Source: Siphonodentalium dalli (lineage: Eukaryota > Mollusca > Scaphopoda > Gadilida > Siphonodentaliidae). From it: a stretch of DNA of 64,000 bases. Below are positions 46,407-59,201 of the stretch, piece after piece (positions within the stretch are counted from its first letter, which is position 1; the number at the start of each line of letters is the position of its first letter). The notes beneath the pieces were generated by a model. It ran no database searches. It saw only the letters and a program-made list of their open reading frames with translations, and was not told where the DNA came from. The DNA lies in the NCBI GenBank assembly GCA_032622095.1, contig CP136062.1:198717887-198781886 (forward strand). The letters are read 5' to 3'. A program made the position numbers and the translations under genes.

Positions 46407-46800
46407 GTTGGTCAGAGGTTTCAGATCTGTGTCTGTGCAATTGTGATCCCCGATTCACAAAAGGCGACATAAAATAACCACATCCCGGATGTAAATTGGG
46501 GTTACTTGGTCCGTATATTTACACACGTCTAATGGTTATATCGGCGCGTGCCTCATTTCAATAAGCAAACGATGAATCCCGTGAGAATCTTGCTAGTTTG
46601 TCTCCTCGAACAATTGGTGATCCCCGATTTATTTGGGACGAAATAAAATGCCCATGTCCGTGTAGCTCCCGGATTTTAATTTGAGTTGTTAGACTCCGTA
46701 TATATATGTACATATACACATTTTAAATGGTTACTTTGGTGCGTGCCTACATTGCAACAAATAAACAGTAATCTCGTTATTTTGTCCAAAGGAACAATAT
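46407..46800 (-). promoter_or_regulatory. Duplicated upstream region of the SPH1 first exon
   Basis: Just upstream of the candidate signal-peptide exon is a diverged direct duplication with a period of about 171 bp. A block starting gtgatccccgatt at 46443 recurs near 46618. Each copy is followed by an A-rich ataaaat box, a cccggat block, a tccgtatat block and a gcgtgcct block. On the minus strand the ataaaat boxes read as ATTTTAT, weak TATA-like elements 20-40 bp from the inferred 5' UTR. Promoter function is inference from position only. Confidence 0.3.
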
Positions 46801-47053
46801 GTGTGAATAGGGATAAGTATGCATGTCTGACATGTCTGCGTGATGTATTCGTGACATGACGACAATGGGGACATCAGCACTCACATTTGTAAAAGCTTCA
46901 GAATTTATTTTTCAGAATTAATTCTCAAATCGCCGGACGTGTCCGGTATAACAGAGTATTTGGACTTATCACGCATTCTATATTTGTTTTGCCATGCTAC
47001 TGCTATTTGACATGAAGCAGAAGTTACAAAGTGTACACTGTGCAAGAAAAGAA

Positions 47054-47113
<60 letters not shown>

Positions 47114-48069
47114 ATTGCCGAATTGCTAAAAATCTATTACCGAGCGTGAATTGCATAATATGCTGTAGGCCAAGGATTTCACGTGTGCTATAAAAGAAGG
47201 ATTGTGTTTCATATATATAGTTTGTGTTATCAGTTACGTACATGTATAACGTTCTTTGTTATTAAAATGTTGGATCCGGGTTTAAACGGACATTGCGAAT
47301 TCGACCCTCCAAATTTTGTCAAAGCAATTTCGAGGGATGGATACGATAGGTCGATAAATACACGAAATATTGATATGCCGGCTTCATATGCTTTGAAAAG
47401 CACTTGCCAAAGTCATATCCGTTTTCCAGCCGTTTTCAATTTTTCGCCCGAAGTGAGACAAACACTCTTTATTGCTACCATATCAGGAATAGAATAGCAC
47501 CGAACGCTCTTTTCCGTTCCGTCGTGCAACTGGTTGTTTTTTGTTTGGGACCCAAACACCTTGTTCATAGTTGCATTTTCAATACTTCAATGCGTCATTT
47601 TGGGATACAGAATGGTCGTAGAAAGGTAGTTAAGATATTTATCGACTTATTTCGATACCGGGAAAAATTCAAAAGCGAATAATATTATTTGTATTTTGGA
47701 GCGCAAACCGCCATGTGACTTTAATGTAATGAAATCCACTAATACGCACACGACTACCCAAATATATGTAATCGGGGTTCACGATTACATGACTATTGGC
47801 ATATAATCGCGACCACAGGAGGCATGCATGCATGGTTTCGATTGATTATCATATTTAATCTGAAGGCTGATAACTTTATAAAGAATGTATACTTTGACGA
47901 AATAACAGGCGATTCGTATGAGAAATTGCAACACCACAATTGATCAACTCTGGTGAAACATAAGTCAAATTATTCTATTGGGTTGGTGGGGGCGGGGAAA
48001 TCTTGGTTCCGCTCTTTAAAACACTTCTTCAAATATTTCCGTCATTTCGTTAAAATGTTATCTCCGTTA
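46801..48069. other. Intergenic, (TA)n and dispersed repeat
   Basis: A (TA)n microsatellite spans about 47056-47112. 47250-47640 is a copy of the dispersed repeat found at 340-690. No gene supported. Confidence 0.4.
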
Positions 48070-49392
48070 TCTACCATATATTTGGGAACTTCGGTCTGTC
48101 TGTCTGTGAATGTGTGTGTGTTATGGACTCGAAAACTGCTCGACCGATCCGACTCAAATTTGGTATGTAGGCCTACTTTGATACGAACAATATAGGTGAG
48201 TCCCATTCACGTGCGACCGTGTCCTTGACCATGACCATATACGATCATATATATGCATGTTTCTGGGCCTTGACAGATCCGACTCAAATTTGGTATGTAT
48301 GCATACTTTGATCACGAGAACAATATGGCGGGTCCAATTTCACGTGCGACCGGGTCCTTGACCTTTACCTCTCCCATATACACTCATATAGGCAGGAACT
48401 ACTGCTTGTATGTATATACATTGTGTGTTATAGACTCGAAAACTGCTCAACCGATCCGACTCAAATTTGGTATGTAGGCCTACTTTGATCCGGGGAACAA
48501 CATGGGCGGCTCCAGTTTCACGTGCGATCGTGTCCTTGACCTTGACCTCGCTTACATATGCTCATATAGGCATGTTTCTGGACCTCGACCGATCCGACTC
48601 GAGTTTGGTATGTAGGCCTACTTTGATCCCGGGAACAAACATGGGCGGATCCAATTTCACGTGCGACCGTGTCCTTGACCTTGACCTCGCTCATATACGC
48701 TCATATAGGCATGTTTCTGGACCGATCAAACAATGGTTTTCAAATTTGGTCTGTAGGCCTACTTTGATCCCGGGAACAATAAGGGCGGGTCCAATTTCAC
48801 GTGCGACCGTATCATTGACATTGCCTCGGTCATGGTTAGAAGGAACTAAATGTTTTCCATAGGCGACAATGCTAACATTTATCCACATTGTTGATAAATA
48901 ATTGAGATCCCATACCTTTCTTTGCAAAAATCAAAACCACTGGTCCTTAAGACAACTTAATGCACAATTGGATTTGTTTCCAGCCACGCCTTTTTCATTT
49001 AAAACTCGGCGCTTTTAATACTACCGTCAGATTCGCAGAAAATTTCACTACCAAAATATATCTGGTACAACAAATTTATAAATGCTTTACAGACAACCTG
49101 AATGGACAGATTCATCAACCTCGCTTAAATGAATCAATAGACTATAAACTATATTTTATTTCACCATAAATTTCTTACTCATAGTATGACCCAATCAGCA
49201 GACAGAGTGTATTTTATGCTGCTTTGAGATACCCTGTAAATTTAACAAGGGGCATAATCCACCCTATTTAGTTCCTTCTAACCTCATAGAGGCATGTTTC
49301 TTGACCTATCAGACGCTGTGTATTCTGCCCAGATGGAGGCGATCAGAAAGAAATTCCTAAATAGCCCGGACGAAGTCGGGCACATTAGCTAG
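48070..49392 (+). mobile_element. Helitron-like element with internal repeats
   Basis: A|TC start at 48070 and CTAG|T end at 49389-49392 after a GCCCGGACGAAGTCGGGC hairpin. A block with gactcaaatttggtatgta repeats near 48150, 48281, 48458, 48594 and 48737 (131-177 bp apart), each followed by atttcacgtgcgac. A MITE at 48834-49283 interrupts it. No enzyme gene. Confidence 0.72.
48834..49283. mobile_element. MITE with 4-bp TCAT duplication
   Basis: A 450-bp element with ends GGTTAGAAGGAACTAAAT and exact complement (18 bp), flanked by TCAT (48830-48833, 49284-49287). Nested in the Helitron-like element. Confidence 0.72.
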
Positions 49393-49796
49393 TCTCGTTA
49401 ATACTAATGATTTCCTATTTCTATATTTCGCTCTATTTCGCCATTCGCTGCATTTCTTATTCCGCTATTTCGCTGTATTTTACTATTTCGCTGTTTCGTT
49501 GTATTTCATATGTCGATAATTCGCTATATTTGACATATTACGGGATTATATGATATCCTATATTCTGATATTCGAACATCGCGTGTCACTTGTGGTCGCG
49601 ATTATATGTCAATAGCCGTGTAAAAGTGAACCCCGATTACATATTGTTTGCTATATAATCCTTGGCGTATTGGCTGAATGAAATGGTTAATCATGGTGGA
49701 TCCGGGTTTAAAGATACGGGCGGACTTCGCGTGAGTATATAGCTGTTAAAATAGTTACATCCGCTTAACCGCCATAAACAGAGATAAAAATATAAT

Positions 49797-49833
<37 letters not shown>

Positions 49834-50330
49834 CCTTTATAGACTCGGAAACGGCTCCGCCGATTGAGCCCAAACTTCCTATATAAGGGTAAAAATCCAC
49901 GGGCAGTGTCATTCGCGAACCCGTGCGACAACTCCTTCATCCTTCAACTGCCACCACGGTTGGGATTGATGTGTTAATGAGTTAATGATTAAAGAGCGTT
50001 CGTATCTGCGGTGTCGTTGTTAAAGAGCGTTACATCGGAAATATGCATGCATTTCCATTGCACAGAACTCGCTTCTACTAATCTTCCCAAGGCTAGCGAA
50101 ATTGTTAATAAATGCGTTTATGTCTCTTCGATAATTGCCTAATACAATTAAAGTGTCGAGTCGAGATCTGTCCATTTTCCCATGAAAAATCGTATTCTAG
50201 GACCACCGGGTTCGAGATAATATATTCTTTCCGGCATCGTCATTTATGTCACTCGAAATCACTCGATTCGGCGTTAATTCATCCCCTGTGAGGCCTTCTA
50301 AAATTATGTCTTCACTTCCCAGTTATGCCC
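49393..50330. other. Intergenic, low-complexity
   Basis: A ctatttcgc-rich stretch at 49425-49545, a (TA)n/(TG)n run at 49795-49830, and a block near 49680-49790 shared with 44.5 kb. No gene seen. Confidence 0.3.
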
Positions 50331-50401
50331 CAGGGTGTGGACTATGGGGAGAGATTTATTGGAAGTCATAAGATATTTTGTATTGCCCGTGAACAATACT
50401 T

Positions 50402-50980
50402 TTGCGTCATTTCAAATCGGTTGATGAACCAAATGACAATCCCATTATTAAACGTATTGAGGAACTGGAAACTGAATTACTCAGACTGCGTGTTGATAAT
50501 TTAGAGCTCAAAGAGAGTGTCAACAACCTTGAACAATACAGCCGCAGAAACTGCCTACTAATTCATGGCGTCCCCGAACAAAACAACGAACACACAAATG
50601 ATATTGCTCTCAATGTCTTCAGAAATGGGCTAAATGTTCCAATCCAAGATGGGGAAATTGGCCGATCTCACAGACTTGGGAGGAAACCTAACAAAAACAG
50701 ACCAAGGGCTATCATTGTAAGATTTGTCAAACATGACACAAAACACCAAATGTTCATGACCAAAAGAGCACTAAAAAACTGCAAGCTCTATGGCGACAAC
50801 ACCAAACTGGCAATAACTGAGAGCCTAACTCAAAAGAACATGAAACTTTGAAAGATGTCAATTCTCACACCAGTGTTAAAAACTCCTGGACACTGGATGG
50901 CAAAATAATTGCACTCTTAAACAATGGCAAAAAAATCCTAGTAAAGGAGCTAAATGAGCTAGAGTATGTGGACAATTAAA
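50402..50980 (+). pseudogene. LINE ORF1 (RRM-type nucleic-acid chaperone), broken
   Basis: Open from 50402 to 50851, then a frameshift near 50845 and continuation to a TAA at about 50978. The N-terminal half is a Glu/Leu-rich coiled coil (IKRIEELETELLRLRVDNLE) leading to NNLEQYSRRNCLLIHGVPE, the entry to the RRM-like domain of L1/CR1-type ORF1 proteins. Later IGRSHRLGR and PRAIIVRFVKHDTK match the same family. Such proteins coat the element RNA. No upstream ATG-led start fits better; the N-terminus may be truncated. Confidence 0.7.
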
Positions 50981-51415
50981 CATAGATGCTCAAACTACAA
51001 TGCATACACATTCTTATGCATGAATCATCATCATTCATATCTGTGCTATATTCTCTCCTTCTGTCTCGTGATCGTTTATGGATGCATGTCTCATCATAAC
51101 TGTGAATGATCATCATCATTCATGACTGTGTTATATATTCTCTGGTCAGCATGCTTCTGTCTCGTGATTTACCGTGGATGCCTATTTCATCATTCTAACT
51201 GTGAAACATATAATCTCTGGACAGCATGTTTTGTTTTCAACGTCATGACAGTGTATAATCATCTCTGGACAGCATACTCTCATCATCATAGTGACTGCGT
51301 ATCGTGTCATTGACTCTGGACAGCATACTTCCACCTCATGTTAATCCATCGACTAGCATGCCTCTGTTCTTGTGTGTCTTTGTTATATATATATCTATAT
51401 ATATATATACATATA

Positions 51416-53855
51416 ACAATGTATTCCTGTACAACCCTAGTGATACGGAATTTTCTGTTCTACAGAAAGGATTGTCGTTTTGTCCAAGCAAACCGTTAGA
51501 CAAAGTTCAAGTTTGTGATGATTTTGATGCTTATTTTCGCCGTCTCCGACTCAAAGAATATTTCTATGACCGAGACCAACCGCAGGAATATTGTTCAAAT
51601 CCTCAAAAGCGTTCAACTTGGACACCCCCGGCTGGTCGTAATTTGAAACTGGACCATTATATTGATACTGTGCGAAGTAGAGTGAAATCGGAAATCACGT
51701 CACATAACCACAAACTGTTAACTAATTTGAAACCTACTGAGAAAAAAGCCATTTAAAGCTTAAAAGCTAATCGTGATATCACCATTAAACCGAGTGACAA
51801 GGGTGGTGCGGTTGTTATTCAGAACACTAGTGACTACATAGCAGAAGCTAATCGCCAACTCCATGACACAAACTATTATACAAAATTGGATGCGGACCCT
51901 ACTGATGCTTTCCAATGTGAACTCGCGGACCTCATACAATCGTTGCCCGAAAACGACAGAGATCTCGTTCGTCCGGCCGTCGTTCAGACACCCCGCATTG
52001 GAACATTCTACACACTTCCTAAGATACATAAACATGGTCTCCCAGGCCGTCCAATTGTATCAGGGTGTGGAACTATCACTGAGAACATTTCTAAGCTGAT
52101 AGACGACGAACTCAAACCTATCGCGCGATCTGCTCACAGTTATATAAAAGACTCCACTGACTTTCTAAACAAGATTTCCAGCATTGATGATATTGATGAA
52201 CAAACTTTACTTGTAACTCGACGTAAAGGCATTGTATTCTAATATAAATCACGTGGATGGAATACAGGCTCTGACACGATCGTTAATCTCATATTCTGGA
52301 AACACCTCAATGGCCACCGAAACCATCGCTAAATTGACCGAATTTATTCTTAACCACAACTACTTTCAGTTTAATGGAGATATTTTTCTACAGAAATTGG
52401 GAACCGCGACGGGCACTCCCATGGCCCCTCAGTTCGCCAATATATATATGGCTGACTTTGAGAAAACATTCTTGGACAATATTGAGCTAAAACCTAAAGT
52501 TTATTTTCGGTATATAGATGACATTTTCATCATTTGGGAGCACGGTTTGTCAGAACTTGAAGAATTTTATGACAAAATTAACAATGTTCACCCTAACCTA
52601 AAGTTTACCATGGAAAAGTCTACAGAGACTATCAGCTTCTTGGATGTCAGAGTTTTCAAAACTGATGGGAAATTAGAAACTGCTGTTTATAGGAAACCAA
52701 CTGACAAATATAATTACTTACATTCTACAAGTTTTCATCCGGATCATACTAAGAGATCTGTTATATATAGTCAGGCCTTACGTTACCATCGAATCAACTC
52801 GGATCCGAACATTCGCACACAACAAATCTCCAAATTAAAATCGGAATTCGTGAAACTCGGGTATGAAAAGCGAACTGTGGAGAAGCAGACAACTAAGGCG
52901 CTTTCCAAGGACCGTACGGATTTGTTAGCTTATACATGTTCTGACGTTAAAGAACGCGTTCCGCTTGTTGTTACACATCACCCCACAACTAAACTAATGA
53001 GACTCATTCTGGTTCAGTCCCAGCATATTCTGGACGGCGATGATCTACTTCAGAACATATTCAAGGAGAGGCCGTTACTGGCGACTAGGCAACCACCTAA
53101 CTTACGACAGATGCTTGTTTCTAGCCAATGTCGGTCGTCTAATTTTTCTATCGGAACCAAACCGTGTAACACTCCAAGATGTGGCACATGCCAACTAGTA
53201 TCTTCGGATACTATTAGTTCTAAAGACGGATATCCGATCATTCCGAAGGGTCTATTCACCCGTCGAAGCACATGTGTGGTATACATCTTAACTTGCGCAC
53301 GATGCCCGGATGTTCACTACATAGGACAGACTGGACAGCCGTTATGTAGACGAATCACTGGCCACCGACAGAATATCAACAACCACGACGATTTGCCTGT
53401 TGCGAACCATTTCTGCCTTCCGCGCCATTCTGTTAAGGACATTCGTGTCCAAGTGATACAGGGAGGACTATCGGACCTTCACAGTCGCAGGATTACAGAG
53501 CAAAAATACATTTCAATGCTTGACAGTTTCAATTCCGGTATCAATAGAGATGCTGGATTCATGTCCGCGTGGTTGTAGTCTTATTGTGATATCTTATTGC
53601 AACTAACATGCAGCTATATACCTTTCAATTGTACCTATACACTAGGTCCTAATTTATATCTACTAGAATTTGGTAACCATCAACTTGTTTACCTGGGATA
53701 CAAGTCATCACGTCATCATCAACGCTTCATGTAGCTTTAACGTTTCTTGTCTCATTTCTCGTTTGTCTGTCACTTGATAAAGTCTATGTTAGACGAAAGC
53801 TCGTGAGAAAAAAATATACAATAGGTCTTAAAGGTGTTACCATTTATTTCAACCC

Positions 53856-53861
<6 letters not shown>
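51416..53861 (+). mobile_element. Penelope-like element with GIY-YIG nuclease
   Basis: Inserted in a (TA)n stretch (51382-51415 on the left, 53862-53902 on the right). It holds one reverse transcriptase/GIY-YIG gene and a 3' part with GACGAAAGCTCGTGAGAAA near 53790. Penelope-like elements often sit in AT microsatellites. Only two lesions are visible in the coding region, so the insertion is much younger than the Polinton at 19-32 kb. Confidence 0.78.
51421..53578 (+). pseudogene. Penelope RT / GIY-YIG endonuclease, two lesions
   Basis: N-terminal LQKGLSFCPSKPLDKVQV and DFDAYFRRLRLKEYF are typical of the family. KPSDKGGAVVI and FYTLPKIHKHGLPGRPIVS precede RT motif A (LDV at about 52219). GTATGTPMAPQFANIYMA and YIDDIF (52511-52528, catalytic Asp pair) follow. 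The C-terminal GIY-YIG domain is CVVYILTCARCPDVHYIGQT with the R-x3-H pattern after it and a final Glu region (ITEQKYI). A TAA at 51754-51756 and a frameshift near 52222 interrupt an otherwise intact gene of about 720 codons. The enzyme would copy element RNA at the cut target. Confidence 0.82.
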
Positions 53862-53907
<46 letters not shown>

Positions 53908-54287
53908 TTGTTTTTGTGACATACTCATCTGTTGCTGCATGCTATAAGCTTACATGTATGTGTTTAACTCGCAAAACTATAATTACATGCACTAATGATT
54001 GATACGTTATTATGTATATACTTCCTGAGTTTTGTCAAGCATGTGCATGGAAAACAACATATATCCAACCATCCATTACGTAATACACATTCTCTTCTGG
54101 AAATCATATAAACTGAATAATTCACCCCCCAGTTCACCAGTTCATCTAAAAATACACTCATCACTCTTTTTTTCTTGCAGCCATTTCTCCTTTGATGTGA
54201 ACACCCTACATTTGGACAAATAACTTCAAAAAGTTCACCACTCGTATACACCGCCCCCCCCCATACCCCCCATACGACCACATTACC

Positions 54288-57200
54288 ATGCCTCTAAAAT
54301 ACCCATGCTCTACATGCAACAAATCAGTGAGAAAAAATCAAGATGCGTTATGTTGTGACCTGTGTGATCAATGGATTCACCTCCGCTGCTCTAAATGACT
54401 AAAAACAGATTTCATGAAGCTAGCTAATGATGACAGCCCATGGTTTTGCTACCATTGTAATGAGACTTTATTTCCATGTAATCACATGGAGGAAGAGGCA
54501 CTGTTTGGACTGGCATTATTTGACATAAAACAAGAATATGCTCACACAAATTCAAATAAATCATTTTTAATGAACCCATTCACTCTAAATGACGACTTCC
54601 GCGAAGAACATCAAATGGATGATGATGACTACAATTTAAACCCAGTAAATCCTGAAAACTCCTCTAATTATACCCTCCTTGATGAATTTAACGATAAATT
54701 GAAAATAATAAACCAAAATGTGTCATCGTCAATGACACACTTCAACATACGTTCACTATTAAAAAATATGGACAAGTTATCCACTTTCCTGTATACCTGT
54801 AGACACAGATTTGATCTAATAGGCGTTACTGAAACTTGGCTTAAGGATGAATCTGCTATGGATCTAACCAAAATGCAGAGATATAGCTTATATGAGAAAC
54901 ACAGGAGTGATAGAGGTGGGGTGGAGTTGGACTTTATGTACATGAAAGCATTGAAGCACAGGTGCGATCAGACTTGTCTTTGTTCAGTGAGAACTTTGAG
55001 AGCTTATTTATTGAAATTCCTGACCAAAAAAAAACAACTAGTAGGATGTATACATCGAAGCCCAAATTCTAATGTCGATGACTTTCTTGAAAAACTTGAA
55101 ACAGTATTAACCCAGATACATAAAGAGAAAAAAGATTGTTTCCTAATGGGAGACATTAATATAAACATAAATACTAATAACACCAGCGGAAACAACTTCC
55201 TTAACTTACTAAAGTCATTTATGTTCTTGCCATCAATAACGAAACCTACTAGAATAACTGAGTTCAGTGCAACCCTTATTGACAACATATTCTCCAACTG
55301 TCTCCTCTCCTCATCTATCAATGCTGGCATATTCGTGGAAGACATTACAGACCACATGCCTATCTATCTCCTTTTGAGAAATGGAACTAAAACAATGAAT
55401 AAGAAAGACGTATTTATATGGCAAAGAGACTATTCAAAAAGAAACAAAGAAAATTTTATAACCGAAATATCCAAAATTGACTGGACTATGGTGTTAGACA
55501 ACCAGGATTGCAACAAAGCCTACAATTCTTTCCACGAAACATTAACAAACATTTACAATAATAATTTTCCAAATATCAGAAAGAAAATCAAACCTTCTAA
55601 TCATTGCAATCCATGGATAACAGCAGGTATACTGAATTCCATTAGAAGAAAGAATAAACTATATAAAATATTCATTAAGAACAGAACATACTATAATAAT
55701 GATCGATACAAGAAGTATAGGAATAGACTAAATTCAATTATCCGTACTGCTAAACAACACTATTATCATAGGAAATTCCAACAATATGAAGGTAATATCA
55801 ATGGCACATGGAAACTGATTAAAAACATTCTCAGCAAGAAAAAGGGAAGCAAAAATGTAACAGAGTTCTTTTATGAAAATAAATATATTAATAACAAAGA
55901 GGAAATTGCTACCAAATTCAATGAATTCTTCACCAATATTGGACCAACCCTTGCTTCAAAAATTAAATCTAACAAGAATCCGGCAGATTACCTTAATCAA
56001 CCTAATTGTTCTTCATTCTTTATCCAACCAACAGATGAACTTGAAGTCATACAAATTCTCAAAAATATCAGTGCAAAAAAGGCTGCCGGTATTGATGATC
56101 TCAAGTGTTCAATATTGAAACATTGTAGCGAATTTATTATTAAACCCATTACACATATATGCAATCTTTCTCTTGCTAATGGAATATTTCCAGACCTCAT
56201 GAAGATAGCAAAAGTTGTACCTATTTTCAAAGCTAAAGACCCAACCACATTAAGTAACTACAGGCCAGTCTCTGTGCTACCTGTATTTTCCAAAATCCTA
56301 GAAAAAATGATGTACAACCGACTGAACAAATACTTAACCAAATACAATATTCTATATAGAAGTCAACATAGCTTCAGAAAGAATCACTCAACTATTCTGG
56401 CACTAACTGATCTCTTAGAGAAAATTACCCAAGCCCTAGATAATAGAGAACACACCATTGGGGTATTCCTTGATCTATCAAAGGCATTTGATACACTAAA
56501 TCATAATATAATGCTAAATAAACTTGAAAACTATGGATGTCGTGGGGTTGCACTGAACTGGTTCCAAAGCTATTTGACTAATAGAAAACAATCTGTACAA
56601 TATGAAGGCCACTTGTCTTCACAAACAGATATAATATGTGGAGTTCCACAAGGATCTATACTTGGCCCTCTACTCTTTCTGATATATATGAACGATCTTC
56701 CAAATATTTGTAAGGACCTGAATCTAATACTATTTGCTGATAATACAAATGCATTTTACTCTAATAAAGATATAAATAAGGCATATGATGTAGTCAACAA
56801 AGAAATGGAGACAATGAGCAAATGGTTTCTTGCTAATAAACTATCTCTAAACCTAGAAAAAACTTATTACATGATATTTACGAATACAGATATATGCAAC
56901 AAAAATAACCGTCCTACCCGAGCTCAAGATCAATGAAAATCAGATACAAAGAGTTAAAAACACTAAATTCCTAGGAATTAATATTGAAGAAAATTTATCA
57001 TGGAATATGCAAGTGGAATCTATTACTAAAAAACTGTCAAAAAAATTAGGAGTCATGAGAAAAATCAGTGATTTCATACCCAGAGATACAATGAAAACAA
57101 TCTATTCTGTATTGATTATCCCACATCTCACATATTGTAATGCCATATGGAGTGCAACAACAAAGAAAAACCTTGAAAATCTTGAAAAAATACAAAACAA

Positions 57201-57582
57201 AGCTATCGCCACACTATCTTACAAAAAAAAAGCATACCAGAAATATGCAGGGACCAATTTGCTATTGATGAATGACATTGGAAACATGCAACTAATAATT
57301 TTTTTACATGATTTCCATCAAAAGAAACTCCCCAAATCGCTGTCTACAATATTTACTAATATACATGATATCCATAACCACAATACACGGTTCAAAGCAA
57401 ATTCAAATCTGTATTGTGAATTCAGAAGAACAAAAAAAGCAAGAAGTGTCATATCAACCAGAGCCAGATGTCTATGGAATGAACTCCCATGTGATTGTAA
57501 GCTTCGCGTAGAAACTAATGACAAATATCATAAGTACCTAAAATCACATTTCATTAATAAATACACCCCAAATATCAAATAA
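54288..57582 (+). pseudogene. LINE ORF2: PHD-like finger, endonuclease, RT
   Basis: From ATG 54288: a cysteine-rich finger (CSTCNKS, CCDLCDQWIHLRC, WFCYHCN; PHD-like) with a TGA at 54396-54398 inside it. The apurinic-type endonuclease follows (THFNIRSLLKN, LIGVTETWLKD, later ITDHMPI). The reverse transcriptase has LSNYRPVSVLPVFSKILEK, FLDLSKAFDTLNH, GVPQGSILGPLLFLIYMND and FADNTNAF (56732). Motif C reads ADN where ADD is expected, so a catalytic Asp is lost. A frameshift near 56935 precedes the C-terminal thumb (57007-57582, IPHLTYCNAIWSA). About 1,100 codons in all, full length for the family. Confidence 0.85.
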
Positions 57583-58285
57583 CAATCCAGTTTGTATGTA
57601 TTACATCCCCTATTATATATACTAAGGCAATACCAGCCAGCAGTCCCTTACGGCAGAGACTGTCCAGAAGAGGGGGCAGAAATTAATGAACTTCTCTTTA
57701 TTCTCATAGTATAATCCTCCTTCTCCTGGCCAGCTCTCCCGGCGAGGAACAGGCCAACCAAATTTATGCCACATTTCCTCCATGTGTTACTATTTGTCAC
57801 TCATCTGAACAACAGTGCAAAAATAATCAACTTGTCTATAACCTTAACCAATTCCTCAACCAAATGAAGCAGTATTCACACCAATATTTCATTGATCACC
57901 TTAAATACTGGTATTCCCCACATTATTGAAAATTGCAAGACGATCGCGCAGGTCTCAGCATAAAGACATCAAGATGATCATATTGGCTACCAGATAAAGC
58001 ATAACAACTAAAAAAATGACTATAATCACCATCTCACAACCCGACCCCCACCCCATGCCCCCACCCCTTCTTGCCCATCTCCATACAATAATACACACAT
58101 TGTAAATACGCACCCGCACTATATACACCCAATATACGTACACATAACACTGTATCGGTATACAAGCATAAGGGCCCTGCCCTTGCAAGTTAAACTTTTT
58201 GTGGGGTCCTGTTGATATATATATATTATAATTATATTGAATACGAAATAAATCTTATTGAATCTTGAAATCTTATTCAATCTTG
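57583..58285 (+). other. LINE 3' untranslated region and tail
   Basis: Follows the ORF2 stop. It ends in AT-rich DNA and imperfect copies of tcttattgaatcttgaaa (58250-58285). The minus-strand frame at 57955-58188 is low-complexity and not a gene. Confidence 0.6.
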
Positions 58286-58595
58286 ATCGATCGTCTTATG
58301 TTTCCGATGCATCGCGTAAATAACGTACTTGCAGTAAATCGTACCTCTTGTATTTGCAGTAAATCAGACGTCCGTGTTCCGAACGTTCAATGTAATGTGT
58401 TGGACATTTTAAGAATATATAAGTATTACACGCAGACACACGAAGTCTCAATTTGTTATGTATGGTCAACTCGGGACGGGGAATATTTTTGTCGGGTTAT
58501 GTGATATGCCTGTACGGGGTTACCTTGAAAAACAAAAATTAATGGATCGACCAAAGCCATGGAACAATGCCGCCAGTGGCGGGCTAATCTGCTAG
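58286..58595 (+). mobile_element. Helitron-type 3' end of another family
   Basis: The stretch ends with a CCGCCAGTGGCGG hairpin, nine bases and CTAG before T, the 3' rule of Helitrons. Its start is not defined. The next copy begins exactly at its end. Confidence 0.4.
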
Positions 58596-59031
58596 TCTAT
58601 TATATATTTTGGAACTTCTGTCGGTGTGTATGTATGTATTTGTTATAGACTCGAAAACTGCTCGACCGATCCTACTCAAATTTGGTGTGTAGTCTACTTT
58701 GATCCCGGGAACAATATGGGCAGGTCCAATTTCACGTGCGACCGTTCCCTTGATCTTGACCTCTCTTATATACGCTCGTATAGGCATGTTTCTGGACCTC
58801 AACCGATCCGACTCAAATTTGGTATGTAGGCCTACTTTGATGCCGGGAACAATATGGGTGGGTCGAATTTCACGTGCGACCGTGTCCTTGACCGCGTTCA
58901 TATACGCTCATATAGGCATGATTCTGGACCGATCGAACAATAGTTTGTCCAGACGCTGTATATTCTGCCCAGACGGAGGCGATCACTAAGAAATCCCCAA
59001 ATAGCCCAGAGCAGTCGGGCACATCAGCTAG
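58596..59031 (+). mobile_element. Helitron-like element copy
   Basis: TCTATTATATATTTTGGAAC start and ACATCAGCTAG end, with two internal copies of the gactcaaatttgg-x-gtgtag block. The 3' hairpin is partly decayed (GCCCAGAGCAGTCGGGC). Confidence 0.72.
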
Positions 59032-59201
59032 TACTCTATATACCTATATTACTAATGTATACCCTATGTGCCATTCAATATCATATTTAGAGTATTTGAA
59101 TTGTAATTATTTTTTCTCACTCTGTATGTCACTATACGACGAAGCTTATCAATAAATTTAATTTAATTGGGTATATGTGCACAAAAATAAAAGTATGTTA
59201 A

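Larger units (their letters stand above)
50331..58285 (+). mobile_element. CR1/L2-type LINE, interrupted by a Penelope-like element
   Basis: One plus-strand LINE: ORF1 at 50402-50980, ORF2 at 54288-57582, then a 3' part ending near 58285 in short ATTGAATCTTGAA-type repeats, the tail form of CR1/L2-group elements. A Penelope-like element (51416-53861) sits between the ORFs. The 5' end is not defined; 50331 is approximate. About 51000-51380 holds ~60-bp diverged repeats (ctctggacagcat, catcatcattcat) of uncertain origin. Confidence 0.75.

Noticed and set aside
51304-51420. Start of the Penelope frame at 51304
   Set aside because: The first ~40 codons lie in (TA)n and flanking repeats; family similarity begins at about 51430.
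58584-58989. Frames with repeated GTIW-x-GPISRAT-type words (also 48467-48862)
   Set aside because: They translate the repeated block of the Helitron-like elements and recur in several copies and frames.
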